From Salticus scenicus (taxonomy: Eukaryota > Arthropoda > Arachnida > Araneae > Salticidae), in NCBI GenBank assembly GCA_963930645.1, contig OZ005659.1:165885034-165949033 (forward strand): a stretch of 64,000 nt of DNA. Reading direction: 5' to 3'. A program made the position numbers and the translations under genes. Shown here piece after piece: positions 43,448 through 54,309 of the stretch (positions within the stretch are counted from its first letter, which is position 1; every line of letters starts with the position of its first letter). The notes beneath the pieces were generated by a model. It did no database searches. It saw only the letters and a list, made by a program, of their open reading frames with translations, and was not told the origin of the DNA.

Positions 43448-44548
43448 ATGGGAGATTTTTCTAATAATGAAAAAGCAGACTTGCATCTAATGTACGGTGC
43501 TGCTAATGGGAACAGTAGAGCATCGCTACGACTGTATCAGAAACGATTTTCAAATAGGTGCATGCCGAATCACAAAATGTTTGAACGCTTGCATCGGAAC
43601 CTTTATGAAAATGGTACATTTCTCGCTAATTCCGACGCAAGAACTGGAACAAGAACTGCTCGACACCCAGACATGGAAGAAACCATTCTAAACATTGTCG
43701 ATGAAACACCCGACACAAATACAAGCGATATTGCACGTCGTTTACATGCGAGTTAGTCCACTGTTTGGAGAGTCTTACATGAAGAACATCTACACCCATT
43801 CCATATTCATAAAGTGAAAGCATTGGAAGAAAGTGATAACCCTCTGCACGTTGATTTCTGCCAATGATCTTTGCAACAGATTCTTGCTGCCAATGATTCT
43901 TGTGCGTTGCAGCAAGATTTTCCAATTTTTGCTCTGTTCTCAGATCAGGCAGTTTTCACACAGGAAGGCGTTTTCAATGTGCACAGTACTCATCTGTGGA
44001 TAACAGAAAATTCACACGCTATACGCTCACATTCATTTCTAAAACGTTTCTCTGTTAATGTTTGGGCAGGTATTGTGAACGATTACCTATAAGGCTTATA
44101 TCTTTTACCAACGCCGTTTAATGGATCACGTTATGCTATTTTTCGAAAAAGGTTTTACCAGAATCTGCAACATGTTCCAGTTGTCGTGCGCAACCAAATG
44201 TGGTTTCAGCATAATAGTGCACCATCACATTTCGATATGGAAGTGCGCAATTACCTGGATGCCAGTTTTGCAGAGCGATGGATTGGAAGGTGCAGGCTAG
44301 TCCGATGGCCCCTCCGATACCCAGATTTATCGAGCATCAATTTCTTCTTATGGGAGCGTCTGAAGGTCATCATTTACGAGACTCCTGTGGATTCACCAGA
44401 GGACCTCGTTGCTCGACTGTCCACTGCGGCTGCACAAGTACGCGAAACACCAGTCATTTTTGGAGCTGTTTTCCAATCCCCACTTCGACGCTATCAAGCA
44501 TGTATTACGGTTGGTGGTCCACTTTTGAACAATTATTGTAAATATTGA
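43448..44548 (+). pseudogene. Transposase with DUF4817-like N-terminus (broken)
   Basis: I start at ATG 43448. MGDFSNNEKADLHLMYGAAN plus 'ASLRLYQKRFSNRCMPNHKMF' is the pattern of the DUF4817 helix-turn-helix region common in arthropod transposons. After a stop at 43754 the frame resumes 'STVWRVLHEEHLHPFHIHKV'. The catalytic parts follow: 'FALFSDQAVFTQEGVFN' (first Asp), MWFQHNSAPSHFDMEVRNYL (second Asp replaced by Asn) and 'WPLRYPDLSSINFFLWERLK' (third Asp region), ending near 'RRYQACITVGG'. Three stops at least, and the Asp to Asn change, rule out activity. Confidence 0.8.
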
Positions 44549-45235
44549 TGCAGAAAAGCACTTTGTTTTTACTATTTGTTTTTATACGTTTTTAAATTCG
44601 TTTTTTGCACAGTGTTTTTTCATTTCATATTTAATTTTTAGTGTTGTGCCTATATGAAAGACGTATGCTTTAGTAAACTGTTCAACCCCTTAATGTTTTT
44701 TCTATGACCGAAGAAATATTCGTATTTGAAACTCCACCTACGTTGTAACATTTAAATTTTGTTTGTTACAGTATATCTAAAAATTGTTCACAATATTAAT
44801 ATTTATTCAAGCAATGTGCATTATTCGGAAACAAACTTTTTATTATGTATGACCTTTTGTATGATAAACAATTATAAATAAAATATCTCTGTTAAATAAC
44901 AATTCAAGGGAACGGCAGTAGGCGCAGCTTAATGGTAAAAAAAGCAGGAAACACATGGTTCGTAAAGGGTTAAAATGACGTTTGGGGACATGGGTACCTA
45001 TGCAGTTCTGAGTCCTGATGATGTGTCCTGCCTCCCTTCAAAGTTTGTCCGATCATCGTTGAATCACCCTGTATATCATAGATTTTTATCATTTACTATC
45101 AACCCAGTCTGTTTATCTATTTAATATGGTTATCTATTTAGACAGTAAAATACAAGGAACATGTACTGTCTATCTTTTTGTATTCGTATGCAAAAGCTGA
45201 AAAGTAGAGAGTAACAGAAGCAGTTGACATATACA

Positions 45236-45740
45236 TACTTGCCAACATCCTAAATAATATTCCGTAGTGTTGTTAGTCCCGCCCTTCTTCTTACACCAGT
45301 AAATTTTCAGAGTAATATTCTCCAAATGCAATTACGATTAAGAAAGAATAAAAATACTCTAAAAACATACTGCTGTAAAAAAGAAGGCGGAGCTAGCAAT
45401 ACTACGGAATATTAACCCTTTGCGCTCAGCATATTTTCCTATTTTGAACAGTAAGACACGCCTTTTGGCGTTCCTTTAAAACATCACACGTATAGTCTCC
45501 AACTTACTACCTTTTGGCTACCGAAAAATTGTAATAATTTGTTTTATTTTACTTCATCATTAAATAAAATAAATCGTTCTGTTAAAATTTTCCAGTAGCC
45601 GAAAGGTAGCCTATAGTTACACGTTTTAGAAAAATAACATTTCATTTGCAGAGGAATGCCTTAAGGCGTGGCTCGATTTTTCAATGTCCCCTCAGAAGGG
45701 ACATACGAGCAATAAGGATTAATTAGTATGTTGGCAAGTA
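45236..45740. mobile_element. Palindromic MITE (family T, copy 2), interrupted
   Basis: Left end TACTTGCCAACATCCTAAAT and right end 'agtatgttggcaagta' belong together. The MITE is split at a TTAA in the right arm by the piggyBac-like MITE at 45412-45722. Removing the insert gives about 198 bp colinear with 40084-40280. Confidence 0.85.
45412..45722 (+). mobile_element. piggyBac-like MITE (family P2, copy 2), nested
   Basis: Starts TTAACCCTTTGCGCTCAGCA and ends 'acgagcaataaggattaa', TTAA at both borders. It is the inverted homolog of 43117-43428, 2 kb away. The intact copy at 40084-40280 has a TTAA at the corresponding place, so the pre-insertion site is visible within the window. Confidence 0.9.
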
Positions 45741-46447
45741 TGCATATATACATATATATTTAAAAAAAAAAATAACCAAGAAATAAGATGAAAATTTTTG
45801 CTTTTTAGAAGCATAAAATGAAATTATAAAAATTATTTTTAAAAAATCAATTTTTAGAAGTTAAGAAGTAATTTATTGGTTCTGAATTTTTTAAATGTGA
45901 AAATAGAATTAATCCTTCGCACTCTAGAACTGACTCTTAATCACCACTTGATTTGGTGAGATAATGTATAATATGTTTAACAAATGTCCTTCAATGAAGT
46001 ATATCGTTTTATAAAATGGTGAAATAAAATGTTTTAAACGTTAAATTATGTATGAAATCATTTTATGTTAATGGTAAGTAATTGATAACTTACGCATTTA
46101 CTGCTCTTGCACTATATGCAGAAAAGTACAGACACTAAATGAAAGGCAAGCAGGTAGACATTTCAGAATTTTAAAAAATATTTAAAGAAACATTTTATGA
46201 ATTCATTTGAAACTTCACGGATGTAAAAAGCGTGATATACCACATATATTTTAGCAATGACTTTGACCGGAAAGCAGAAAAGGAACCAGTAACAAATTAA
46301 TGAAAAAAACAATGTTGGAGCTCATCTTGTAAAAAAACCATGATTGAAAAATGTAGTAATAGCCGTAGCATGTGATTGTGAGGCTTCTTTTAATTGTTTA
46401 TATTTATCTATATCTAAACAATACGTGAAAACAGAGACAAATATTTC
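45741..46447. other. AT-rich stretch, nothing recognised
   Basis: No repeat pair or frame of note. Confidence 0.45.
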
Positions 46448-46656
46448 TTTACCCTTTCAGGGGCAAGCAAATTTTCTTTATATAAAATCAGCAGCCACCA
46501 GAAATTACCAACAGTATTAAAAGACAAGAAATAAATGCAGTCATTCGTCAAAATTATGAAAGAAAAAATTTATAAAAAATTTCCGGGGACAGTTTCTGCA
46601 ATTTTGGATTAAAATTTGTAGTTGCACTATGCAAACACCGCCCCTGAAAGGGTTAA
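46448..46656. mobile_element. piggyBac-like MITE (family P3)
   Basis: Left CCCTTTCAGGGGC and right GCCCCTGAAAGGG are 13-bp exact inverted repeats. The right border is TTAA and the left is TTTA, one substitution away. The interior is 180 bp of non-coding sequence. CCCTTT-type ends with a TTAA border suggest piggyBac mobilisation. Confidence 0.7.
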
Positions 46657-47613
46657 CAACATGTCAGATAATACATACGTTTCTTGTGCATAGCATGTTA
46701 TTCAACCCAATGCAATACCATTTTTAAAAAACTTCACACATTTTATTAAATACGTCAAGATACAAAAGTGTTAATTAAATATTGGTGATGTATGAAATCC
46801 TTTAATAAGTACATTTTAACTGCACATAAGCAAGCATTAACAAAACTTCTTTTGCAAAATTCATTAGACAAATGCTCTGAGTATTGGCGTATCGTGTATG
46901 ACATTTTGGGTATGTTCAATACGGATTGGCTAGAAACTGCTCATTATCGTGAAAAGCTCATTCTTCTGATTGGCTGTTGAAATGTTGTTCCCAAAAATGT
47001 CGTTCACGAGACGCCACTAGTGTTGAATTGCTTACATAAAACCTCAAGCAAATAGCATGAAAATTTAAATAATTATCGTCAGTAGAATTAACTGAATTTT
47101 ACTTTCTCGCAAAAAGAAGCTAAACAATAGGGGTTTATCGATATATAACTTCATCCAAGATACACTATATTACTTTTAAAGGAATTAAAATTTACTAATG
47201 TTTTGAGTATTTACGATATTTACTTGAAGTTCTTATAAAAGTAGAACAATATATCTGGCTAATAAATTATGCAAAAGAAATTTTGTTTACATGTTGTGTT
47301 TAATGTAAAGTTTTCTAAAAATGCCAATGCATTGATCTGAATACGATATATGTTAAAATAAGAAAAGGGATGACAAACGTTTATTTATTTTTTTATTTTT
47401 TTCTTTTAAAAAAAACTTTTATATTTCTATGAATATGTCTGTGATTTGGAAAAAAAATGAATACAGATATGTAAAAAAAGTTTTGTATTTACAAGCTACC
47501 GCTGAAAAACCTTTCAAGCATTATATTTTTCAAAGTGATTATTTTTCTTTGTTACTGGTTCCCTTTTTGTCCATTACAAACAAAACCTTCGCTTTTTTTA
47601 TGCTCGTTACACC
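46657..47613. other. No supported feature
   Basis: A 62-codon frame (46792-46980) covers two inverted-CCAAT words (ATTGGCT) near 46924 and 46970. There is no evidence that it is a gene or promoter. Confidence 0.4.
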
Positions 47614-47796
47614 GCTAGAGCAGTGTTGTCAGATTGCGTTACATTTTTATTCAACAGTCACCAATAATTTTGAGAAGTGATATTTAATGTATAATCGACG
47701 ATTAATCGTCTATTATATATATATCAAATATTACTACTCAAAATTATTGGTGACTAGTAAATAAAAAAATCAAGTAATCTGGCAACATTGCGTTAG
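47614..47796. mobile_element. Hairpin MITE, family H core (copy 6)
   Basis: Left 'cagtgttgtcagattgcg' then 'ttattcaacagtcaccaata'. The right arm has 'caaaattattggtgactagt' and 'atctggcaacattgcg'. The centre is 'taatcgacgattaatcgtc'. It is the cleanest core copy, with about 65-bp arms. Confidence 0.85.
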
Positions 47797-48441
47797 AGTT
47801 CCAAAAAAATCCATTGTCCATATTTCGTTAACCTTTATCTACTGCATTATGATACAGACAAAAATTGTGTTTGAAGCATATATTTTTAGTTACTAAAGTG
47901 CATTATTAGGTTAAAAATTATGCATAATAATTAATAAGAATCATCATAATAATTAATAAGAATTTTGGGAGGTCGTACTTTAGTGTACCACTGGTACATA
48001 GAGGTCGAAAAAATTATTTCGACATGAAAAAAATGTAGAGAAATATTTATTCTTTATGTTCTTCATATTTTCTCTAGTAAGATTAGAGGGATATTCTTGA
48101 AATAATATAGGAATTAATTATAACACACATGAAGCTCGTGAAAAATATCAAGCAAAAACATCAAGTGCACTCCATAGAATCCTTTATGGAACAAAAATGG
48201 CTATATATATCGTCTAATGTTTTGTAGTGAGATTAAAGGGATGTACATCTGTTCCCTTCTTATGAATATCTTTGACATTTCTTCTATAAATTCGATTTTA
48301 TACTCTTTTTAAAGTAATGGTACTTTAAAGTACCGTCAGTAGATAAAGGGTAATATTCGACTAAATCTCAATGTTTAAAAGTTTTGTAATTTTTGTCTAG
48401 TATGTTTCATAAATATAAAACTTTTTTAACTTTTATGGAAA
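47797..48441. other. AT-rich stretch, nothing recognised
   Basis: Short direct repeats 'cataataattaataagaat' at about 47925-47965. Nothing else. Confidence 0.45.
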
Positions 48442-49034
48442 TACAGGGTGTTTCAAAGATTCAGAGTGGGAATGTCACAAAAAATAAGCATAGTTGCGAA
48501 CGCTGAAATTACTTTATTATGATAAATGAAATTTACAGTGATACTATAGTTACCCAAGTTTCTATAAATGCCCCATGTGCGTCCCTTCGGTTACACGGTA
48601 AATAGCTACACGGTATTCCAGTTCCTACCACACTCGGGATAGAATATCCTTTGTTAATGACTGGAACACTTCAGTTATCCGCTGCATGAGTTGCTGTAAG
48701 TCCTGTGGAAATGGAAAGTAACTTTGTCTTTAACATAACCCCATAGGGAAAAAATCACAAGGGGTAAGATCAGGGAATCTCGGTGGCCATCAAATCTATG
48801 GTATGCCTTATGAGCCAAATCAGCCGTTCCATCTGTTTTCATGTAACTGGTGGTGTCCTTTTGATATTAATAGTGCCTCTAGAAGTGATTTTGTAACCGG
48901 AAAAAATTTCGTTGTTGCCAGATAAAACTTGTATAACTGTAATTTCAGAACTAATTTGCTTCGGTTAAATAAATCAAATACAGAATTTGTTCGATACAAT
49001 TCTTTCTATTCCTTTCAATATGAGACACCATGTA
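48442..49034 (-). mobile_element. Deleted mariner-like element, TA-flanked
   Basis: Left TACAGGGTGTTTCAAAGATT and right '..atgagacaccatgta' are short, diverged inverted repeats with TA at both borders. At 593 bp it keeps only the 3' part of a transposase on the minus strand. Confidence 0.65.
48560..48795 (-). pseudogene. Mariner-type transposase C-terminal relic
   Basis: The minus strand reads, in shifting frames, 'RFPDLTPCDFF', then 'LWGYVKDKV', then DLQQLMQRITEVFQSLTKDI and LSRVW-stop-ELEYRVAIYRVTEGTHMGHL. This is the usual C-terminal third of IS630/mariner transposases (S-P-D-L-T-P-x-D-F-F-L-W-G ... V-W-x-E-L-x-Y-R). Frameshifts and a stop inactivate it. Confidence 0.75.
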
Positions 49035-49180
49035 TATTTAAAGTATTATAAGAATTTTCAATAAAACATATTTTCTTTTCCCATTAAGTTAAAAAACATG
49101 ATTGAAAAATATTCAGGTTTGTATAAGATTTTTTTTTTTTTTTTGATTGATTATTATTACTATTTTTTATTATTATTAGT

Positions 49181-49690
49181 GCTAGAGGCCTATTTCAGTC
49201 GGTACAATTGTCGAATTTTTATAATACACTCTTAATTAGTGCTAGAGGCCTATTTCAGTCGGTTTATTAAATGGGGATTTATTGAATGAAGTCCCCCCAA
49301 GGCACAACTTTGACATGAGTCCCCCCCAAGGTACCCCTATTTCAGTCGGTACAGCGTTGTCGAATTTTTATAATACACTCTTAATAGTGCTAAGGACCTA
49401 TTTCAGTCGGCTTATTGAATGGGGATTTATTGAATGAAGTCCCCCCAAGGCACAACTTTGACAGGAGTCCCCCCCCAGGCCCAACTTTGACATGAGTCCC
49501 CTCCAAGGTACAACTTTGACATGAGTCCCCTCCAAGGTACAACTTTGACATGAGTCCCCCCAAGGCACAACTTTGACATGAGTCCCCCCAAGGCACAACT
49601 TTGACGTGAGTCCCCCCTCAAGGTACAACTTTGACATGAGTCCCCCCAAGGCACACCTTTGACATGAGTCCCCCCCAAGGCACACCTCCC
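49181..49690. repeat. 28/29-bp minisatellite inside a larger repeated module
   Basis: The unit GACATGAGTCCCCCCAAGGC plus 'acaactttg' repeats about nine times from 49440 to 49690 (and twice at 49289-49335) with small C-tract length changes. The larger module 'gaggcctatttcagtcggta ... gtcgaatttttataatacactcttaat' occurs at 49185 and 49345, and again at 50018. Glycine/cysteine-rich minus-strand frames are by-products. Confidence 0.85.
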
Positions 49691-49703
49691 CCTCATTGGG
49701 AAA

Positions 49704-49898
49704 AAGAGCAAAAAAGGTTGTTTTGCGGCTATAAGACAGTTTGGACTTCCAACGTTATTTGTTACAGTATCTGCAGCTGAAACACATTGGTTTGATTTAA
49801 TGAAAACTTTATCATGGAATTTAGATCGTCACGAATTAACTAAAGAAGAATTTGTCGATATTAACAAGTTTAGCAGTAGGCCTCTGGCACTAAATTAA
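49704..49898 (+). pseudogene. Helitron-like replicase N-terminal domain fragment
   Basis: In frame from 49704: 'AAIRQFGLPTLFVTVSAAET', then 'HWFDLMKTLSWNLDRHELTKEEF', ending at TAA 49896. The pattern (Q-x-G-x-P-T-x-F-x-T-x-S-A-A-E-x-x-W-x-x-L) is that of the Helitron_like_N domain. Only about 60 residues remain, directly after the minisatellite. The Rep catalytic motifs and the helicase are absent. Confidence 0.65.
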
Positions 49899-49968
49899 AA
49901 TCTGTCAATGTCAGATTTTCATGTTTTAAATAATGAAATAATGTCGTGTCTGTATAATTTTTATATTA

Positions 49969-50004
<36 letters not shown>

Positions 50005-50005
<1 letters not shown>

Positions 50006-50105
50006 GTGTGTGTGTGCTAGAGGCCTATTTCAGTCGGTACAGTTGTCGAACTTTTATAGGTCACTCTTAATTAGTGCTAAGGGCCTATTTCAGTCGGTTT
50101 ATTTT
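50005..50105. repeat. Third copy of the 49185 module
   Basis: Repeats 'gctagaggcctatttcagtc ... cactcttaattagtgctaag...cctatttcagtcggttta' after (TA)n (49967-49991) and poly-T/(GT)n. A poly-T of 30 bp follows (50116-50146). Confidence 0.7.
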
Positions 50106-50114
50106 TATTATTAT

Positions 50115-50147
<33 letters not shown>

Positions 50148-50825
50148 TTAAAAAAAAACTATATTTTAATGATTTTTTTCCCCTTTAAAAAAATAAAATT
50201 AAAAAGAGATTTGTATTTTTTAAATTATTTTTGAAATAATTTTGGGTGAATTTCATCAAACGAATTACAAAATTTCGTTTCATTTCATTACAAAATTTAG
50301 TTAAATACAATAAAAACAATCTTCAAAACATTATTTAAAAAGACATGTAAAGCACCTTGCAATATTTTAATCAGTGGAAAAGGCACCCAATATGTAAATT
50401 ATTGTTTTTCTTAGGAAGTATCCAATTACTAAAACACTTTGCGCTTTTCATTGTTCCATTTGAAAAGATTTTTGTGTCAAGAAAATTAATGGATTTTTCT
50501 GTATAGAAAAATTATAAATTTAACTAGAGTCACTGCTGAGTAATTAATTTTAAGTGATCTCCGTTTCCTAATCGGATTCATTGGGGGAACTTTGGGTAAT
50601 TGAACAATTTTAATTAAAACTTTTGTGGAAAATTCATTAAAATAATTATATTTCTATTTAAAAAGAAAATAATAATACGTTTTTTGTATTCATTACATAA
50701 AAATAAGGTAGAGAAAGATATTTTTCAAAAACAAATAAGATTGATTCAGTGATCCACACAGTCTCACTAACAGTGTCATCAATTTTTTTCCAATATTTTT
50801 TTATGGGTTTTGGGTTAGAGTTAAG
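50106..50825. other. AT-rich stretch, nothing recognised
   Basis: Low-complexity A/T sequence. The long frame across the poly-T is not a gene. Confidence 0.45.
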
Positions 50826-51764
50826 GGGACTCTCTAATTATAGTCGCCGGAAGCCAAAGCCAATGTTATTCTATAGGGAAATTTGCCTCATATAACTCAT
50901 TAATTTTTGCGAATTTTTAAATTCCGTTTTCCCAACTATTAAATGAGCTCTTGTCTTTCAAAAATTGATTTATTTTAATTTTTCAAATTCATTTTAAATC
51001 TGTAATGCAAATTTTCACTTCGTGAAATATTCCATAATACAGCTTCAAAATAACATATTAAAAAATAAAATAATATTTTTTTAGAAAATGCAAACAATTT
51101 AACCCTACAAGGCTCTTTTTTTTTTTTTTTTTTTTTTTTAGTGCGCGACAAAAATATACAGGTTGTAATTAGTGATCAGAAGATAGGGAAAACTTATAAA
51201 AATAAAAATAAAACCATATTTTACGGAAAAATCAACTTTTTATTTCAGTTCCACATACGGTACACTGAGCCTTAACTATACTTTTTGGTAATAAACTAGT
51301 ACAATTGAATTGTTTTGGAAATAGTATTGTATATTGGATACACATACATAGAACAACACAGTATTTTTTTCGAGTCAAAACTGTTCAATAACTATTCTTT
51401 TTTTTTTTTTTTATTCAGACAAACGACTAGCGTATCACTTTCATTCAAATTTCACACTGAGTGCACTATAACAAAAACACGAACGACATCTTTAGGTAAA
51501 GATTCGTATTACTACATTGCTAAATGTCAGTAGCTTCTCTCAAGATGTCAAGAGATGTCGCTACTAATAGTTTTATAGCTATAGGAACGATTAAAGACGG
51601 TGTTCCACATATGGAACTGGGTGCCTTGTAGAGTTAATAGCTGCTAATTTTTTGAATATTCAAACGAAATTAAAAAATATGTATCGTTAATGAGTTATAA
51701 TAGGGTGAGATACCTCCTAAAATAGCGTTTAATATGGCTTCCGGCGACGATAGTTTGAGTTCCC
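50826..51764. mobile_element. Inverted-repeat-bounded segment, possible DNA transposon
   Basis: 'tatagtcgccggaagcca' (50840) pairs with 'tggcttccggcgacgata' (51734-51752), and the outer 'gggactct' pairs with 'gagttccc'. The arms are about 32 bp with some mismatches. The interior (0.9 kb) has no transposase and holds a poly-T (51117-51139). No clear target duplication. Confidence 0.45.
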
Positions 51765-52364
51765 ATAAGGCCAATTGTCAACTGAAGATCTTTGGCCTAA
51801 GTAATGTGCTTTCCACGGAGAGTCTTTCTAGGGGGTTCTAGCCCGTATTCACACAAATTTTGGAGAAAACCACGAAAAAATCCAAAAGATTATCTTGACG
51901 AGTGGGACCTGGGGTGAAGAAGGCAGCAATACTTTGGGCCAATAAGATGTATGTAACAGTTATCATTGATGAGAACAGTAATTTGGAATATCTTTGCATC
52001 TGCTCTCTTTTGTCAGCCCTGCAAAAATGAGTCGCTGACCCATCAACAGATGTTTGGTTCGCGACGCTGGCACTTTGTATGTTAAAATAATGTCAGTTCT
52101 TTCGACGTTTTTATTATTATTTATATATTATTATTTACTTATTTATTTATTGTGTGCATGTATGTGTCTCTGCTTCGTCTGTATTTTATTTCTTGGGTAG
52201 TTACCTTTTTTTTTAATCCGCCTCTTTTGCGTTTAATTAGCTAGATTGTTAAGGATATTTTTTTTAGCATTTTATTTCTTAGGTAGCTAATTTTTAATTT
52301 TTAATTTTATTTTATTTTATTTTTTGTCCGTTTCGTCCGTACTTTATTTGTTGAATAACAGATT
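51765..52364. other. Unrecognised, with a possible coding relic
   Basis: 51775-52060 is less AT-rich than its surroundings. The complement reads 'ILLAQSIAAFFTPGPTRQDN' and 'RLSVESTLLRPKIFS'-like pieces with stops. It could be a decayed gene or element, but I cannot name it. Confidence 0.3.
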
Positions 52365-52460
52365 TTGCCCGATTCGCTGGTCACTATCAATAAATGAACT
52401 CTCAAAATTCCGTATCATTTTTAATCAAAAAATCAAAAATTTAAAAAGAAACTAAGAAAC
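52365..52460. repeat. Short copy of the 17300 repeat head
   Basis: 'gcccgattcgctggtcacta' and 'aactctcaaaattccgtatc' parallel 17312-17375. The tandem A/B monomers do not follow here. Confidence 0.5.
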
Positions 52461-52780
52461 AAAGAAATCACTTAAATCAGTCGAAACGTAAGTTAGAGAT
52501 CATGCTGCATTCAGTAGTGGTTTTCGCGCTCACAGCATGAGAAGTCTAGGTCCACACTACCTTCGGCAACGACTTATCTGCTTTTTAGTCTCCCCTCGCC
52601 GCAATTAAGTTAGAAACTTTCCGAGATACCACTAAAGTGCATATTGCGTACATATTTATTCAACACCCACTCAACAAAATTTGCAATTGCAAGATAATTT
52701 GAAGAAGATTTAAGCTTGACATAATGTTTTTTGCTCCGTCCGCCCCAAAGGGGATGAGTAATTTCGCAAAATCCCTTTAC

Positions 52781-52971
52781 AGAGCTGCCAACCAAATTCG
52801 GCAAATTGTTAGTACCGCCCCTTTTTCTACACCACTTAATTTTTAAAGTTTTTTTTTTTTTTTTTTTTTCAAATATATTTGAGATGAATTAAGAAGAAAA
52901 AAACTCTAAGAAATGACTGGTGTAGTAAAAGGGGCGGTACTAACAATTTGCCGGATTAGGTTGGCAGCTCT
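52781..52971. mobile_element. Palindromic MITE (family T-like)
   Basis: Left AGAGCTGCCAACCAAATTCG and right 'ccggattaggttggcagctct' are near-complements. Inner words 'ttgttagtaccgcccctttt' and 'aaaggggcggtactaacaa' pair exactly. The core resembles family T ('gttgttagtcccgcc'), so it may be a related subfamily. A poly-T expands the loop side. Confidence 0.8.
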
Positions 52972-53143
52972 GCCTTTATAGTGCATGTTGCAAACACCGT
53001 ATTTTCCGGAGTATAACGCGCAGGTCACATACATGCGGTATACACCAGAAAATGTAATTTTTTAAATAAAGCTGTATTTGTAAGAAACAAAGCTTGTTAA
53101 AAAGTAGCTTTTAATGTAAATTTAAATTTGCGGTGTATAACTG

Positions 53144-54290
53144 ATCAGTACAAAAACCCTTAACGGGTTAAAAGTTTGTGACGCAGCTACTTTATCGCTA
53201 TAAAATTTTGAAATATGGGTCTTAAAAATAATGATATAAATTTTAAGTGACGCTTTACTATTAGTTAAAATATACGTAGATTTTCTTATTTGATCATTTG
53301 CTTTTTTCTTTTATTTATATTTACAATGCAAACATAATATTTTTAACTTCAAGATAAGACAAATATATTAAATATACTCACTGATACTTTTTCATTTGCA
53401 CTTCAATTTCAAAATAACAGTTTTAAAAGGAATGATATAAAAATTCCAGTGACTCCTCGGTGTCATTTTAAAAGATTTGTTTTTTGATTCCATTAAAATT
53501 ACCTTTGTTTTGTCTATTAAAGTATATTTACACATTGAAACAGTGCTTTTAATTTTCAAATATACTGTCAAATAATCACACTTTCACTGAGTTTGCATTA
53601 TAAATTGAAATTATTTATTTCAATAAATTGATTTGTCTTTTGCGTCACGCTATCCAAAACTGCAAACAAAATTTGTGCAAATGTATTCTTTGCATCACAC
53701 TATCTCTTTGCACAAATTTTCACTTAGTTGGATACTATGATACAAAGTAACATTTACATAAATCTTATTCACAGTTTTGGATAGCGTGACGCAAAAGACA
53801 AATCAATTTATTGAAATAAATAATTTCAATTTATAATGCAAACTCAGTGAAAGTGTGATTATTTGACAGTATATTTGAAAATTAAAAGCACTGTTTCAAT
53901 GTGTAAATATACTTTAATAGACAAAACAAAGGTAATTTTAATGGAATCAAAAAACAAATCTTTTAAAATGACACCGAGGAGTCACTGGAATTTTTATATC
54001 ATTCCTTTTAAAACTGTTATTTTGAAATTGAAGTGCAAATGAAAAAGTATCAGTGAGTATATTTAATGTATTTGTCTTATCTTGAAGTTAAAAATATTAT
54101 GTTTGCATTGTAAATATAAATAAAAGAAAAAAGCAAATGATCAAATAAGAAAATCTACGTATATTTTAACTAATAGTAAAGCGTCACTTAAAATTTATAT
54201 CATTATTTTTAAGATCCATATTTCAAAATTTTATAGCGATAAAGTAGCTGCGTCACAAACTTTTAACCCGTTAAGGGTTTTTGTACTGAT
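53144..54290. repeat. Near-perfect inverted repeat, 519-bp arms
   Basis: Left arm 53144-53662 and right arm 53772-54290 are equal in length and differ at only a few positions (two noticed: near 53218 and near 53366 with their partners). The spacer is 109 bp (53663-53771) and contains a smaller inverted repeat 'aaatttgtgcaaa/tttgcacaaattt'. Outer ends are ATCAGTACAAAAACCC and its complement. No ORF, no recognisable transposase and no convincing target duplication. It could be a young foldback element, a recent inverted duplication or an assembly artefact. Confidence 0.9.
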
Positions 54291-54309
54291 ATCATTACTT
54301 TTTAGAGGT

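Larger units (their letters stand above)
42611..45073 (+). mobile_element. IS630-type DNA transposon with ~130-bp inverted ends
   Basis: The left end TAAAGGGTGATTCAACGATG matches the complement of the right end (…'cgttgaatcaccctgta', 45073). Pairing continues inward over 'gaacccatgtccccaaacgtc'. Length is 2.46 kb, including a 312-bp piggyBac-like MITE inserted at TTAA (43117-43428) just upstream of the transposase. A sub-terminal 'ggcagtaggcg(g/c)ag' word also appears at both ends. Confidence 0.8.

Noticed and set aside
46910..46980. Two inverted CCAAT words as a possible host promoter
   Set aside because: No TATA or start element and no downstream gene; two 7-mers in 50 bp are not enough.
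49281..49690. CRISPR-like array of short regular repeats
   Set aside because: Units are contiguous without unique spacers and the DNA is eukaryotic; it is a minisatellite.
49390..49711. Gly/Cys-rich minus-strand frames of 68-95 codons, possibly a repeat protein
   Set aside because: They arise because the minisatellite unit is mostly 28-29 bp and stop-free in all three frames; three frames are open at once.
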